DNA of 38,841 nucleotides from Candidatus Endomicrobiellum cubanum. GTDB lineage: Bacteria; Elusimicrobiota; Endomicrobiia; Endomicrobiales; Endomicrobiaceae. Below, piece after piece: positions 26,900 through 34,191 of this stretch (positions are counted from its first letter, which is position 1; the number at the start of each line of letters is the position of its first letter). The notes beneath the pieces are model-generated. The model was not told the origin of the DNA and searched no databases. It saw only the letters and a list, made by a program, of their open reading frames with translations. The position numbers and the translations under genes were made by a program. Location: contig JAISYS010000015.1 in the NCBI GenBank assembly GCA_031269735.1, positions 1 to 38,841 on the forward strand. Reading direction: 5' to 3'.

Positions 26900-28369
26900 T
26901 TATTCAGGCCTCATTGCAGGAAACGTTATTACTTCTCTGATTGATTCTAGGCCTGTTAAAACCATAACAAGCCTATCTATTCCTATACCAAGCCCACCGG
27001 TAGGAGGAAGCCCTTGCTCCAAAGCAAAAATAAAATCATTGTCATAAGGCATAACTTCATCATCACCTTTCTTTTTTGCTTCCATCTGCTGAACAAATCT
27101 CACTTTTTGAAGCTCTGGATCATTGAGTTCAGAATAAGCATTTCCTATTTCCATACCATTTATGTAAAGTTCAAACCTTTCAGCTATTTCAGGTTGATCA
27201 AATTTTACTTTTGAAAGAGGAGAATAAACTGCAGGATAATCTGTAACAAAAGTAGGAGTATTTAAATTAGGAATAACTTTTTGATCAAAAACTTCATCTA
27301 ATATTTTTTTATCTATAACATCTTTAGGAAGATCAAGGTTTAAATGTTTTACTTGTTCAAACATCTTTCCACTTTCAACATATGGAAGTAAATCTAGTCC
27401 TGTATATTCCTTTATCAAGTCAAACATTTTTGCTCTTCTAAAGTTTAAATTGATCTTAGAGTCAATTTTTTCAGCTGCTGTTTTAATTAAGGCTTCTGTC
27501 AAGTCCATCATGTCATTATAATCTGCATAGGCTTGATAAAGTTCCATCATGGTAAATTCTGGATTATGATTTTTATCTATCCCTTCATTTCTAAAATTCC
27601 TGCCCATTTCAAAAACTCTATCCATTCCTCCAACAACCAAACGTTTTAAAAAAAGTTCAGGTGCTATTCTTAAAAAAAGATCTATATCTAAAGCATTATG
27701 GTGGGTTACAAAAGGTTTTGCATTGGCTCCTCCAGCAAGAGATTGAAGAATAGGAGTTTGGACCTCTATAAAGCCTAAATCCTCTAATTTATGCCTTATA
27801 GCCGATATTATAAGACCTCTCTTTACAAATATCTCTTTTACATCCATATTTGCAATTAAATCAAGATATCTTTGTCTATACCTTGTTTCTGTATCTTTAA
27901 GGCCATGCCATTTTTCTGGAAGGGGTCTAAACGCCTTAGTAAGCATTGTCCACTTTTTAACCATTATACTAAGTTCATTGGTTTTAGTTCTAAAAGGAGT
28001 TCCCTCCACCGCAATAAAATCAGATAAGTCCACCATATCTTTAAATAACTTGTATTCCTCTTGACCTACTTGATCAGACCTAATATATATCTGAATTTTA
28101 GCATGACCATCTCTGATATCTAAAAAAGCTGCCTTACCCATATTTCTGTAAGTCATTACTCTTCCAGCAGCTTTAACGTTAACATCTGAAACTTGACCTG
28201 TTTGTAAAGAAGAAAACTCCTTTTGTAAATCTAAATTATTTTTATCTAAAACATATTTTGCTGGGTAAGGGTTTATCCCAACTTTAACAAGATCTTTTGC
28301 TTTCTGCTTTCTTTGTTCTATTATTTGTTCAATAGGAGGCATTTGTTGAAGTTGTTCTTTTTTTTCCAT
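26900..28369 (-). CDS. lysS: Lysyl-tRNA synthetase (class II)
   Basis: LysS charges tRNA-Lys. It has an N-terminal OB-fold anticodon-binding domain ([21 protein letters not shown]) and class II catalytic motifs: motif 2 in [10 protein letters not shown] and [15 protein letters not shown], and motif 3 GLGIGIDRL near the end. Length from ATG 28369 is 489 residues, as usual. A longer open frame reaches 28642, but the extra 91 residues are hydrophobic, unrelated to the family and overlap the promoter at 28440-28468, so I reject them. AAGGA lies about ten bases upstream of the ATG. The gene appears to open the long minus-strand block. Confidence 0.96.
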   Translation of the reverse strand: MEKKEQLQQMPPIEQIIEQRKQKAKDLVKVGINPYPAKYVLDKNNLDLQKEFSSLQTGQVSDVNVKAAGRVMTYRNMGKAAFLDIRDGHAKIQIYIRSDQVGQEEYKLFKDMVDLSDFIAVEGTPFRTKTNELSIMVKKWTMLTKAFRPLPEKWHGLKDTETRYRQRYLDLIANMDVKEIFVKRGLIISAIRHKLEDLGFIEVQTPILQSLAGGANAKPFVTHHNALDIDLFLRIAPELFLKRLVVGGMDRVFEMGRNFRNEGIDKNHNPEFTMMELYQAYADYNDMMDLTEALIKTAAEKIDSKINLNFRRAKMFDLIKEYTGLDLLPYVESGKMFEQVKHLNLDLPKDVIDKKILDEVFDQKVIPNLNTPTFVTDYPAVYSPLSKVKFDQPEIAERFELYINGMEIGNAYSELNDPELQKVRFVQQMEAKKKGDDEVMPYDNDFIFALEQGLPPTGGLGIGIDRLVMVLTGLESIREVITFPAMRPE

Positions 28370-28439
28370 TTGAAATGTTTTCCTTAAGCTAAAAAATTTG
28401 TTATTATTTCTATTTAAAAACAGTAAATAACGATTCTTG

Positions 28440-28468
28440 ATTTTACCATTTTTTATAAATACGGTCAA
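28440..28468 (-). promoter_or_regulatory. Sigma-70-type promoter of lysS
   Basis: Read on the minus strand there is TTGACC (28468-28463), a 17-base spacer and TAAAAT (28445-28440). Each hexamer matches five of six consensus bases with the ideal spacing. Transcription would start near 28433 and leave a leader of about 64 bases with the lysS ribosome-binding site. This is the best promoter seen at the head of the long minus-strand block. Confidence 0.7.
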
Positions 28469-28497
28469 AAAGTATAAATATAAAATAAAGACAATAA

Positions 28498-28513
28498 TTT
28501 CTCTAAACCCTAT
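28498..28513. repeat. Copy of short intergenic motif upstream of lysS
   Basis: TTTCTCTAAACCCTAT matches, with a two-base gap, TTTCTCTAGAAACCCTAT found ahead of ilvE at 24955-24972. It lies upstream of the lysS promoter. Short length means that only the recurrence makes it notable. Confidence 0.35.
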
Positions 28514-28596
28514 GCATATAATGTTGTAAATTTTTTGACAAATTAAGGTAAGAACCGCAGGGTTTATTGTATATAAATACAAGTTTTTAACGCAGC

Positions 28597-28613
28597 AGTG
28601 CCAAAAGGGCACA
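28597..28613. repeat. Small inverted repeat between lysS and the kinase remnant
   Basis: Arms of five to six bases (GTGCC and GGCAC) surround AAAAG. There is no T-run on either side, so a terminator is not supported. The rest of the roughly 280-base stretch between lysS and the kinase remnant (28370-28650) holds the lysS leader and promoter; I recognise nothing else in it. Confidence 0.3.
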
Positions 28614-28650
28614 CTAAAAATATACTCATGTAACTCCAACAAGCCTCAAG

Positions 28651-29154
28651 GACACTAAAATATCTGTTGGGAAAATCATTATGATTTGCGGACGTATAGG
28701 TTCTGGAAAACTACTTACGCAAAAAAACTGATGTCATAAAATTTGTATCTCAACTTCTCACAGGACGAATTGATGCTTTATGTTTTTGGTAAAGATTATT
28801 ATCAAGAACAGCCAAAGTTGTATGAAAAACATTGTAATAAAATTACAGAATACACTCAAAAAAAAAGCGGCAAAGTTGGCTTTATTAGGTATAAATGTGA
28901 TTATCGAGAATAGTTTTTGGTCGAAGATAGAACGAAAAGAATATAAAGCATTTTATGGATCAAAAGGTATTCCGTCTGAATTACATTATATTGATACACC
29001 ACAGGAACAACGAACAAAAAATATCAAAAAGAGGAACAAAGAAATTGCAAATGGCTTGAATTTCTTTCTTGTGCAAGAAGAAAGTGACATCAATCATTTT
29101 TTTGAAGAACCTAGCAAGAAAGAGGCTGATGTTTGGGTAAAATGGCTATGCTAA
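28651..29154 (+). pseudogene. Degraded P-loop kinase (AAA_33 / zeta-toxin-like ATPase)
   Basis: Three frames together rebuild one protein. The first gives KIIMICGRIGSGK (P-loop) from about 28660. After a one-base loss at an A-run (about 28707-28710) a second frame gives TTYAKKLM, then a stop (TAA 28737-28739), then DELMLYVFGKDYY and onward. A second slip at a nine-A run (28858-28866) leads to a third frame with INVIIENSFWSK, ELHYIDTP, IKKRNKEI and FEEPSKKEADVW, ending at 29154. The pattern is that of small predicted ATP-dependent kinases of the AAA_33 family (COG0645-like). Two frameshifts plus a nonsense codon make it a dead gene, though the last 100 codons are still well preserved, so decay looks recent. 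Confidence 0.85.
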
Positions 29155-29221
29155 TCGATCTAACCAAAACTAATTTTTTATTAGTAAGTCCTCATAAAAT
29201 TGACAAGTTAAGCAGTAATAG

Positions 29222-31210
29222 TCAAATTAATTCTGATGGCATTATTTCTGTTATAACAGAAGTTCCTGGAGATTGTTTTATGTCTTCTATAGATTTTGCA
29301 AGATTTAATATATTATCTTTTTTGCCTTTAATTATTATATGTTTTCTAAAAAAATTATTTACTTTAACAATATATGCTGGCACTGGCCCTAAAAAAGTTA
29401 AATCTAATTTATACTTTTCATTTAAATCTTTAAATAAGTAAAACAGTTTTTGAGAATCCTCATCTACCTTTTTCTCGCTTTTATTTTTAATAGAGATCTT
29501 TGCAATGTAACAATATGGAGGATAATTTAATTTCCTTCTTTGCTCTATTTCTGTATTATAAAAAGATATATAATCATTTTTTTTTGCATATTCTATTGCA
29601 TAATGAGAACCATGATTTGTTTGCACTATAACACTACCTTTTATATCACCTCTCCCACTACGTCCAGAAACTTGTGTTATAAGTTGAAATGTTTTTTCTA
29701 CAGACTTAAACCCTGGTAAATATAAAGATGTATCTGCATCTACAATACAAACTAAACTCACCTTAGGAAAGTCAAATCCTTTTGCAATCATCTGCGTGCC
29801 AATCAACATATCAAACTCTAAATTTTTTATCCCGTTATAAGCTATTTCATAGTTTTTTTTTGATGTAGCTGTATCCCCATCAAGCCTAAAAATTTTTGCT
29901 GTAGGGAAAAGTTTTTTTAACTCATCTTCAACTTTTTGAGTGCCAGTTCCAAACACCATTATATCTTTACTTTTACATGTAGGACACGTTACTGGCAAAC
30001 TTTTAGTTTCTCCACAATAATGACATCTTAAAATATCAGGATTTTTATGAAAGACCATGGATATGGAACATTTAGAACATTGATAAACATTGCCACATTT
30101 TCTACACATTATAGTAGAAGAATAGCCTCTGCGATTCAAAAAGATCATTGCTTGTTCTTTTTTAGCAATTGTATTTGATATTGCTTGGACAGTTTCAGAA
30201 ATAAATAAACTGGATTTAAATCTATTGTTTAAAGGCACAATTTTTAACTCTGGAAAACTTTTATTACCTATACGTTCTTTCATTTCTATCAAAGTAATTT
30301 TATTTTCTAGAGCATCTTTATAGGTTTCCAAAGACGGCGTAGCTGAACCAAATATTACTACACCATTATTATAGTTAGCTCTCCATTTGGCTACTTCTCT
30401 AGCATCATAAGATGGTTTTTGTTCTTGTTTATATGTATGTTCGTGCTCTTCATCAACAATGATAAGTCCTAAATTTTTAAAGGGAGCAAAAATTGCAGAC
30501 CTTGCTCCAATCATAATTTTTATTTCAGCGTTTTGCGCTTTTAAAAATAGTTGATATTTTACAGTATTACTAATATTACTATGCCAAACACCTAAAATTT
30601 CCCCAAATCTTTGCGCCATAATATTAACAAATTGAGTTGTAAGAGAAATTTCTGGTATAAGCATTATGGCACTTTTCCCTATTTCTAAAACTTTTTCTAT
30701 AGATTTTATATATACTTCTGTTTTTCCAGAAGCTGTCACTCCATGAATTAAAAAACAAGAATTTATATTTTTTTCTAGTGAAGAGTTTATTAAAGATACT
30801 GCATTTGCTTGCCAAGAATTTAAAACATGTTCTTCTTTAACGTCTTTCTTTCGTAAATTTTTAGATTTTAACATTCTTTTCGGAACTTTCATGGAGATAG
30901 GAACAGCAGATGCTAACGCTTCGCCAAACGAACAGACATAATTATTTGCAATATAATTGCTTAACATAATAGTTTCTTGTGTAATAAGAGAGACGTCATC
31001 TACAACATCAACAATTTTTTTAAGCTTTAATTTTGATGTATCTTCTAAATTTATATCTTTTAAATCAATTACATATCCAATCAAAATTCTATTTGCGAAA
31101 GGAACTTTTATCCTTTTTCCGAGAAAACTTTGAGAGTTTATATTTTCTAAAGGTAAATAATAAAAAGTTTTATTTAAAGGTATGGGAAGAGCGACTTCTA
31201 AAACAATCAT
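29222..31210 (-). CDS. priA: Primosomal protein N' (replication restart helicase PriA)
   Basis: PriA reloads the replisome at stalled forks. The 662-residue protein has an N-terminal DNA-binding region (1-110), Walker A GVTASGKT at 157-164, the DEEH box at 253-256 and eight zinc-binding cysteines (C369, C372, C378, C381, C396, C399, C409, C412) within the helicase core, then the second helicase lobe with GTQMIAKGFDFP and QVSGRSGRG. It is somewhat shorter than E. coli PriA (732) but all domains are present. ATG 31210 overlaps the glycosylase gene by four bases. The gene is last in the gmk operon and faces the kinase remnant, 67 bases away. Confidence 0.96.
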   Translation of the reverse strand: MIVLEVALPIPLNKTFYYLPLENINSQSFLGKRIKVPFANRILIGYVIDLKDINLEDTSKLKLKKIVDVVDDVSLITQETIMLSNYIANNYVCSFGEALASAVPISMKVPKRMLKSKNLRKKDVKEEHVLNSWQANAVSLINSSLEKNINSCFLIHGVTASGKTEVYIKSIEKVLEIGKSAIMLIPEISLTTQFVNIMAQRFGEILGVWHSNISNTVKYQLFLKAQNAEIKIMIGARSAIFAPFKNLGLIIVDEEHEHTYKQEQKPSYDAREVAKWRANYNNGVVIFGSATPSLETYKDALENKITLIEMKERIGNKSFPELKIVPLNNRFKSSLFISETVQAISNTIAKKEQAMIFLNRRGYSSTIMCRKCGNVYQCSKCSISMVFHKNPDILRCHYCGETKSLPVTCPTCKSKDIMVFGTGTQKVEDELKKLFPTAKIFRLDGDTATSKKNYEIAYNGIKNLEFDMLIGTQMIAKGFDFPKVSLVCIVDADTSLYLPGFKSVEKTFQLITQVSGRSGRGDIKGSVIVQTNHGSHYAIEYAKKNDYISFYNTEIEQRRKLNYPPYCYIAKISIKNKSEKKVDEDSQKLFYLFKDLNEKYKLDLTFLGPVPAYIVKVNNFFRKHIIIKGKKDNILNLAKSIEDIKQSPGTSVITEIMPSELI

Positions 31211-31959
31211 ATTTCACCAGTATTTAAAAAATGCATTACTTTTTTCATATCTTCCCAAACAAACTTTTTTAAACTAGAGTTGCGAAGCAATGCTGAAGGA
31301 TGATATGTGGGCACAAGTTTAACGCCATTATATTCTTGAATTGTACCCCTTATTCTGCTTATAGGTTCTTCTCTATTTAAAAGACCTTTGGTAGAAGACG
31401 CCCCTAAAGTAACAATAATCTTAGGTTGTATAATATTTATTTGCATATCTAAATATTTTTTGCAAACTTGCATTTCTAAAGGTGTTGGAGGTCTATCATT
31501 TTCCCGTTTTTCTGGGTTTGAAGGATCTATCATAGGATGACATTTAACAATATTTGCTATATATACAGTATCCCTGGTTTTACCCATAGCCTCAATAATT
31601 TTAGTTAAAAGTTGACCTGCTCTTCCGATAAATGGTTCCCCTTTATGATCTTCATCATATCCTGGTCCCTCTCCAATAAACATCAAGTCTGCATTTGCAA
31701 AACCATGTCCAAAAACAGCTTTCAACCGTGTTGTCCCTAAAGAGCACTCCTTACAATTATCTACTTGCTTTCTTAAAGATTCCAACTGTTCTTTAGATGT
31801 TAGAGGTTTTTTAGTAAAAATTTTCTGTTGTTTTTCTGGAATCGTTTTATTGCTAGGTTTTTGACTAGTTTTATAAATTTCTGTTTCACCCCAATTATCA
31901 TAATCTTCAAGAGTTGACTTTGCAAGATTTAATATTTTTAAATACTCTGATTGTTTCAT
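31207..31959 (-). CDS. Uracil-DNA glycosylase, family 4 (4Fe-4S)
   Basis: The enzyme removes uracil from DNA. It has the family-4 pattern: iron-sulfur ligands C69, C72, C140 and C166, motif A GEGPGYDEDHKGEPFIGRAGQ at 97-116 and motif B HPSALLR at 220-226. The similarity is also annotated in older work as SPO1 DNA polymerase-related. The N-terminal 55 residues are variable and lysine-rich. ATG 31959 lies inside coaB, giving an unusually long 53-base overlap; the upstream site is weak (GAGAA). It overlaps priA by four bases. A later start would be possible but none with a better site was found. Confidence 0.92.
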   Translation of the reverse strand: MKQSEYLKILNLAKSTLEDYDNWGETEIYKTSQKPSNKTIPEKQQKIFTKKPLTSKEQLESLRKQVDNCKECSLGTTRLKAVFGHGFANADLMFIGEGPGYDEDHKGEPFIGRAGQLLTKIIEAMGKTRDTVYIANIVKCHPMIDPSNPEKRENDRPPTPLEMQVCKKYLDMQINIIQPKIIVTLGASSTKGLLNREEPISRIRGTIQEYNGVKLVPTYHPSALLRNSSLKKFVWEDMKKVMHFLNTGEI

Positions 31960-32566
31960 TGATAATTTTCTCAGCTATAATATTTTTACTTCTATTTTTT
32001 ATTTCTAAAATACTATTTGAAGTAATTATACTTACAGTACTATTTTTAGAATTAAAAGTGCCTATACCATTAGCTACAATTAAATCCAACTTTTTATTTT
32101 TTAACTTTAGTAAAGCATTTTTTATTAAATCTTTTGTTTCTAAGGCAAAACCTACAACAACTTGGTTATGCTTATTTTCCCCACAATATTTTATTATATC
32201 AGGGTTTTGTTTAAGTTTTATTGTCATCACAGAAGTCGTACAGTTTTTTTTTATTTTATGTTTACTTATTTTTGTAGGCCTATAATCTGCAACTGCTGCC
32301 GCATTTATAACAATATCTGCTTTTTTAAAGTTAAGTTGTGCAGCTTTAAACATGTCTAAAGCTGTTATAACATCTATAATCTTTACGTATTTTGGCAATA
32401 CTTTTGCCGGACCAGAAATAAATATAACATCATAACCTTTTTTAACTGCAGCTTCTGCTAAAGCACTGCCCATTTGTCCAGAAGATTCATTACTTATATA
32501 TCTTACAGGATCAATGTGCTCTTTGGTTGGGCCAGATAGAATAAGAAACGTAATTTTTTTACTCAT
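31907..32566 (-). CDS. coaB: Phosphopantothenate--cysteine ligase (CoaB, stand-alone)
   Basis: CoaB joins cysteine to 4'-phosphopantothenate in coenzyme A synthesis. The signature GPTKEHIDPVRYISNESSG is at 12-30, the nucleotide-binding AAAVADYRP near 90-98 and the KQNPDI motif near 120-125. In many bacteria CoaB is the C-terminal half of a CoaBC fusion; here it is its own 219-residue gene. ATG 32566 overlaps the coaC stop by eight bases (ATGAGTAA), so coupling replaces fusion. The nucleotide cofactor (CTP or ATP) cannot be told from sequence alone. Its end overlaps the glycosylase gene by 53 bases. Confidence 0.93.
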   Translation of the reverse strand: MSKKITFLILSGPTKEHIDPVRYISNESSGQMGSALAEAAVKKGYDVIFISGPAKVLPKYVKIIDVITALDMFKAAQLNFKKADIVINAAAVADYRPTKISKHKIKKNCTTSVMTIKLKQNPDIIKYCGENKHNQVVVGFALETKDLIKNALLKLKNKKLDLIVANGIGTFNSKNSTVSIITSNSILEIKNRSKNIIAEKIINETIRVFKNIKSCKVNS

Positions 32567-33110
32567 TAATCAACATTTCCTCAACACTAGAAACTATGAC
32601 CTCTACCTTAGCAAGACGACCATTGCCACAATCTCCACAAGCAAGTTCTCCACTTTCTGGCATAATAAAATTGTATCCATAACTTTTCAAAGTTTCAATA
32701 TTATTGCAAACTGCCTTATGATTAAACATATTACAATTCATAGCTGGACATATTAAAATCTTTGCATTAGTAGCAAGAACTATACTAGAAAGCAAATCCT
32801 CGGCTCTGCCAACAGCAAGTCTTGCAATTACATCTGCAGTGGCTGGCGCTATAACAATAATGTCTGCTTTCTTTGATAAAGAAATATGGTTAACATCATA
32901 ATTTTCAACCTCTTCAAAGAGATCCTGATGGACCTTATTCCCTGACAAAGTTTGTAAAGTAAGTGGCGTTATAAAGTTAGATCCATTCTTTGTTAAAATG
33001 CATTCTACATTAGCTTTTAATTTCACAAGCTGTCTTATAATATCACAAGATTTATAGGCTGCAATACCACCACAAATCCCCAAGATAATATTTTTATTTT
33101 TTAAAGACAT
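32559..33110 (-). CDS. coaC: Phosphopantothenoylcysteine decarboxylase (CoaC, stand-alone)
   Basis: CoaC is a flavoprotein that decarboxylates phosphopantothenoylcysteine to phosphopantetheine. Family residues are complete: GGIAAYK at 14-20, the catalytic H75, APATAD at 88-93, PAMN at 122-125 and the C158 proton donor in ACGDCGNGR. It is the N-terminal half of the usual CoaBC fusion, encoded separately. It follows rpoZ by two bases; the ribosome-binding site is weak, so translation probably depends on rpoZ. Confidence 0.95.
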   Translation of the reverse strand: MSLKNKNIILGICGGIAAYKSCDIIRQLVKLKANVECILTKNGSNFITPLTLQTLSGNKVHQDLFEEVENYDVNHISLSKKADIIVIAPATADVIARLAVGRAEDLLSSIVLATNAKILICPAMNCNMFNHKAVCNNIETLKSYGYNFIMPESGELACGDCGNGRLAKVEVIVSSVEEMLINE

Positions 33111-33112
33111 TT

Positions 33113-33343
33113 TTAATTTTCTTTTATTTTTTTGCGTAACTCTTCAATTTTCTCTAAAGTTGCTACACCAGTTATAACATCATTTAAAGTTTTGTTAATC
33201 AGCTCTGTTTGAGGCAATTTCTTAAACTCTTCGTTATATTTATTTACTAAAATCCAATTTAATGCCATTTTAACTATTTCGTATCTTCCGAGACTAGATG
33301 ATGAAACTGCCTCTCTTAATTGAGTATCTGTTAATTGCGCCAT
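33113..33343 (-). CDS. rpoZ: RNA polymerase omega subunit
   Basis: Omega helps fold and hold the β' subunit of RNA polymerase. The 76-residue protein carries the family motif GRYEIVKMALNW at 19-30. I start it at ATG 33343. A longer in-frame ATG at 33385 would add 14 residues with no family match, and these codons cover the inverted repeat at 33368-33383. GGGGA lies about ten bases upstream of the chosen start. It stands between gmk and coaC, the classic place for rpoZ. Confidence 0.88.
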   Translation of the reverse strand: MAQLTDTQLREAVSSSSLGRYEIVKMALNWILVNKYNEEFKKLPQTELINKTLNDVITGVATLEKIEELRKKIKEN

Positions 33344-33367
33344 TCTTTTTGTTCCCCTTTTATTAAA

Positions 33368-33383
33368 GGTCTGTCTAAAGACC
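33368..33383. repeat. Inverted repeat between gmk and rpoZ
   Basis: GGTCTGTCTAAAGACC has five-base arms (GGTCT/AGACC). Its core GTCTGTCTAAA is identical over 11 bases to 2216-2226 ahead of bioD. Both copies lie shortly before a ribosome-binding site. Confidence 0.4.
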
Positions 33384-33388
33384 ATAAA

Positions 33389-33976
33389 TTAATCAAAATA
33401 TTTTTGATTTTTTAGTATTTTATATTTTAACGATTTTATAATAGTCTTCACAGAGTCTATAGCTTTTTCTAGATTATCATTTACAACAAGGTACTCATAC
33501 TTTTTTAAGTATTGTATTTCTTTTTTGGCATTATTAAAACGCACATTTATTGTTTCCATGCAATCTTTATTTCTTAAAATTAGACGCTTCTTTAAAACAT
33601 TAATACTTTTAGTCATAACAAAAATCATGCAAGCATGCGGATATTGTTTTTTTATTTTTAGTCCGCCTTGAACATCAATTTCTAAAAGAACATTTTTTCC
33701 AAAATTTAATATCTTATCCACAAGTTCTGTTGAAGTACCATAATAATTATTGTGTACTTTAGCATATTCAACAAACTTTTTTTCTTTAATCATTTGTTTA
33801 AATTCAGTCTCTTGTACAAAAAAGTATTCTCTAGAATTTTTCTCCCCACTACGTGGGAATCTAGTTGTATAAGATACAGAACGCACTATATTTTTGTCGC
33901 TTTTTACAATAGCATCGCATATAGTTGTTTTACCTGCTCCTGAAGGAGCAGAAATTACAATAATATTGCCTATCAT
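33389..33976 (-). CDS. gmk: Guanylate kinase
   Basis: Gmk phosphorylates GMP to GDP. The P-loop SAPSGAGKTT is at 9-18 and the GMP-binding region with TTRFPRSGE and REYFFV follows. The length from ATG 33976 (195 residues) is normal. A TTG further upstream is in frame, but GAGGA, the ribosome-binding site, overlaps that codon and serves the ATG. The gene is first in the gmk-rpoZ-coaC-coaB-udg-priA operon. The 215-base divergent gap toward hydE must carry its promoter; I see no convincing -35/-10 pair for it. Confidence 0.96.
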   Translation of the reverse strand: MIGNIIVISAPSGAGKTTICDAIVKSDKNIVRSVSYTTRFPRSGEKNSREYFFVQETEFKQMIKEKKFVEYAKVHNNYYGTSTELVDKILNFGKNVLLEIDVQGGLKIKKQYPHACMIFVMTKSINVLKKRLILRNKDCMETINVRFNNAKKEIQYLKKYEYLVVNDNLEKAIDSVKTIIKSLKYKILKNQKYFD

Positions 33977-34058
33977 ATCAAAATTTATCCTCAATTATTA
34001 AATAAACCATTTAAAATATGTAAACTACTGTAACATTCTACATATTTTAAAAGTTTTT

Positions 34059-34076
34059 TGCACGCAATAGCGTGTA
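34059..34076. repeat. Small inverted repeat in the gmk-hydE divergent gap
   Basis: CACGC-AATA-GCGTG (34061-34074) can be extended by a T-A and a G-T pair. It lies about 85 bases upstream of gmk. No T-run follows in the gmk direction. It may be an operator or part of the gmk leader; evidence is limited to the symmetry. Confidence 0.35.
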
Positions 34077-34145
34077 AATGACTACCATAAGATTTTGTGA
34101 TTTATGTGTTTAGCACCTAACTTGACCGGTTTTTGAGGAAATTAG

Positions 34146-34174
34146 AAATGAACCATCTCCTTTATTGTTCATTT
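34146..34174 (+). promoter_or_regulatory. Inverted repeat at the hydE promoter (possible operator)
   Basis: Perfect eight-base arms AAATGAAC (34146-34153) and GTTCATTT (34167-34174) with a 13-base spacer lie immediately upstream of the proposed -10 element (34179-34184). The arms would cover the -35 region, a natural place for a regulator of hydE. The binding protein is unknown. Confidence 0.45.
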
Positions 34175-34175
34175 T

Positions 34176-34184
34176 TGATACAAT
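34176..34184 (+). promoter_or_regulatory. Extended -10 element of hydE; probable leaderless transcript
   Basis: TGATACAAT ends seven bases before the hydE ATG (34192). No ribosome-binding site is present in front of the ATG. A start of transcription about seven bases after the -10 would fall at the ATG itself, giving a leaderless mRNA. The sensor gene at 36738 has the same arrangement. Confidence 0.5.
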
Positions 34185-34191
34185 AACGTAA

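Noticed and set aside
28597-28613. Hairpin as an intrinsic terminator
   Set aside because: No T-run follows on either strand and the stem is only five to six bases.
28370-28642. N-terminal extension of lysS by 91 residues
   Set aside because: The extra residues have no match to LysRS and cover a good promoter; ATG 28369 has a ribosome-binding site and gives the normal length.
28858-28866. Nine-A run in the kinase remnant as a phase-variation tract
   Set aside because: The gene also has another frameshift and an in-frame stop, and A-runs of this length are common here, so simple decay is the better explanation.
29133-29441. Plus-strand frame running from the kinase remnant into priA
   Set aside because: It is antisense to the conserved C-terminus of PriA and lacks any recognisable motif.
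33995-34191. tRNA or small RNA gene in the gmk-hydE gap
   Set aside because: No cloverleaf, T-loop motif or terminator was found; only two small inverted repeats and the hydE -10 element are seen.
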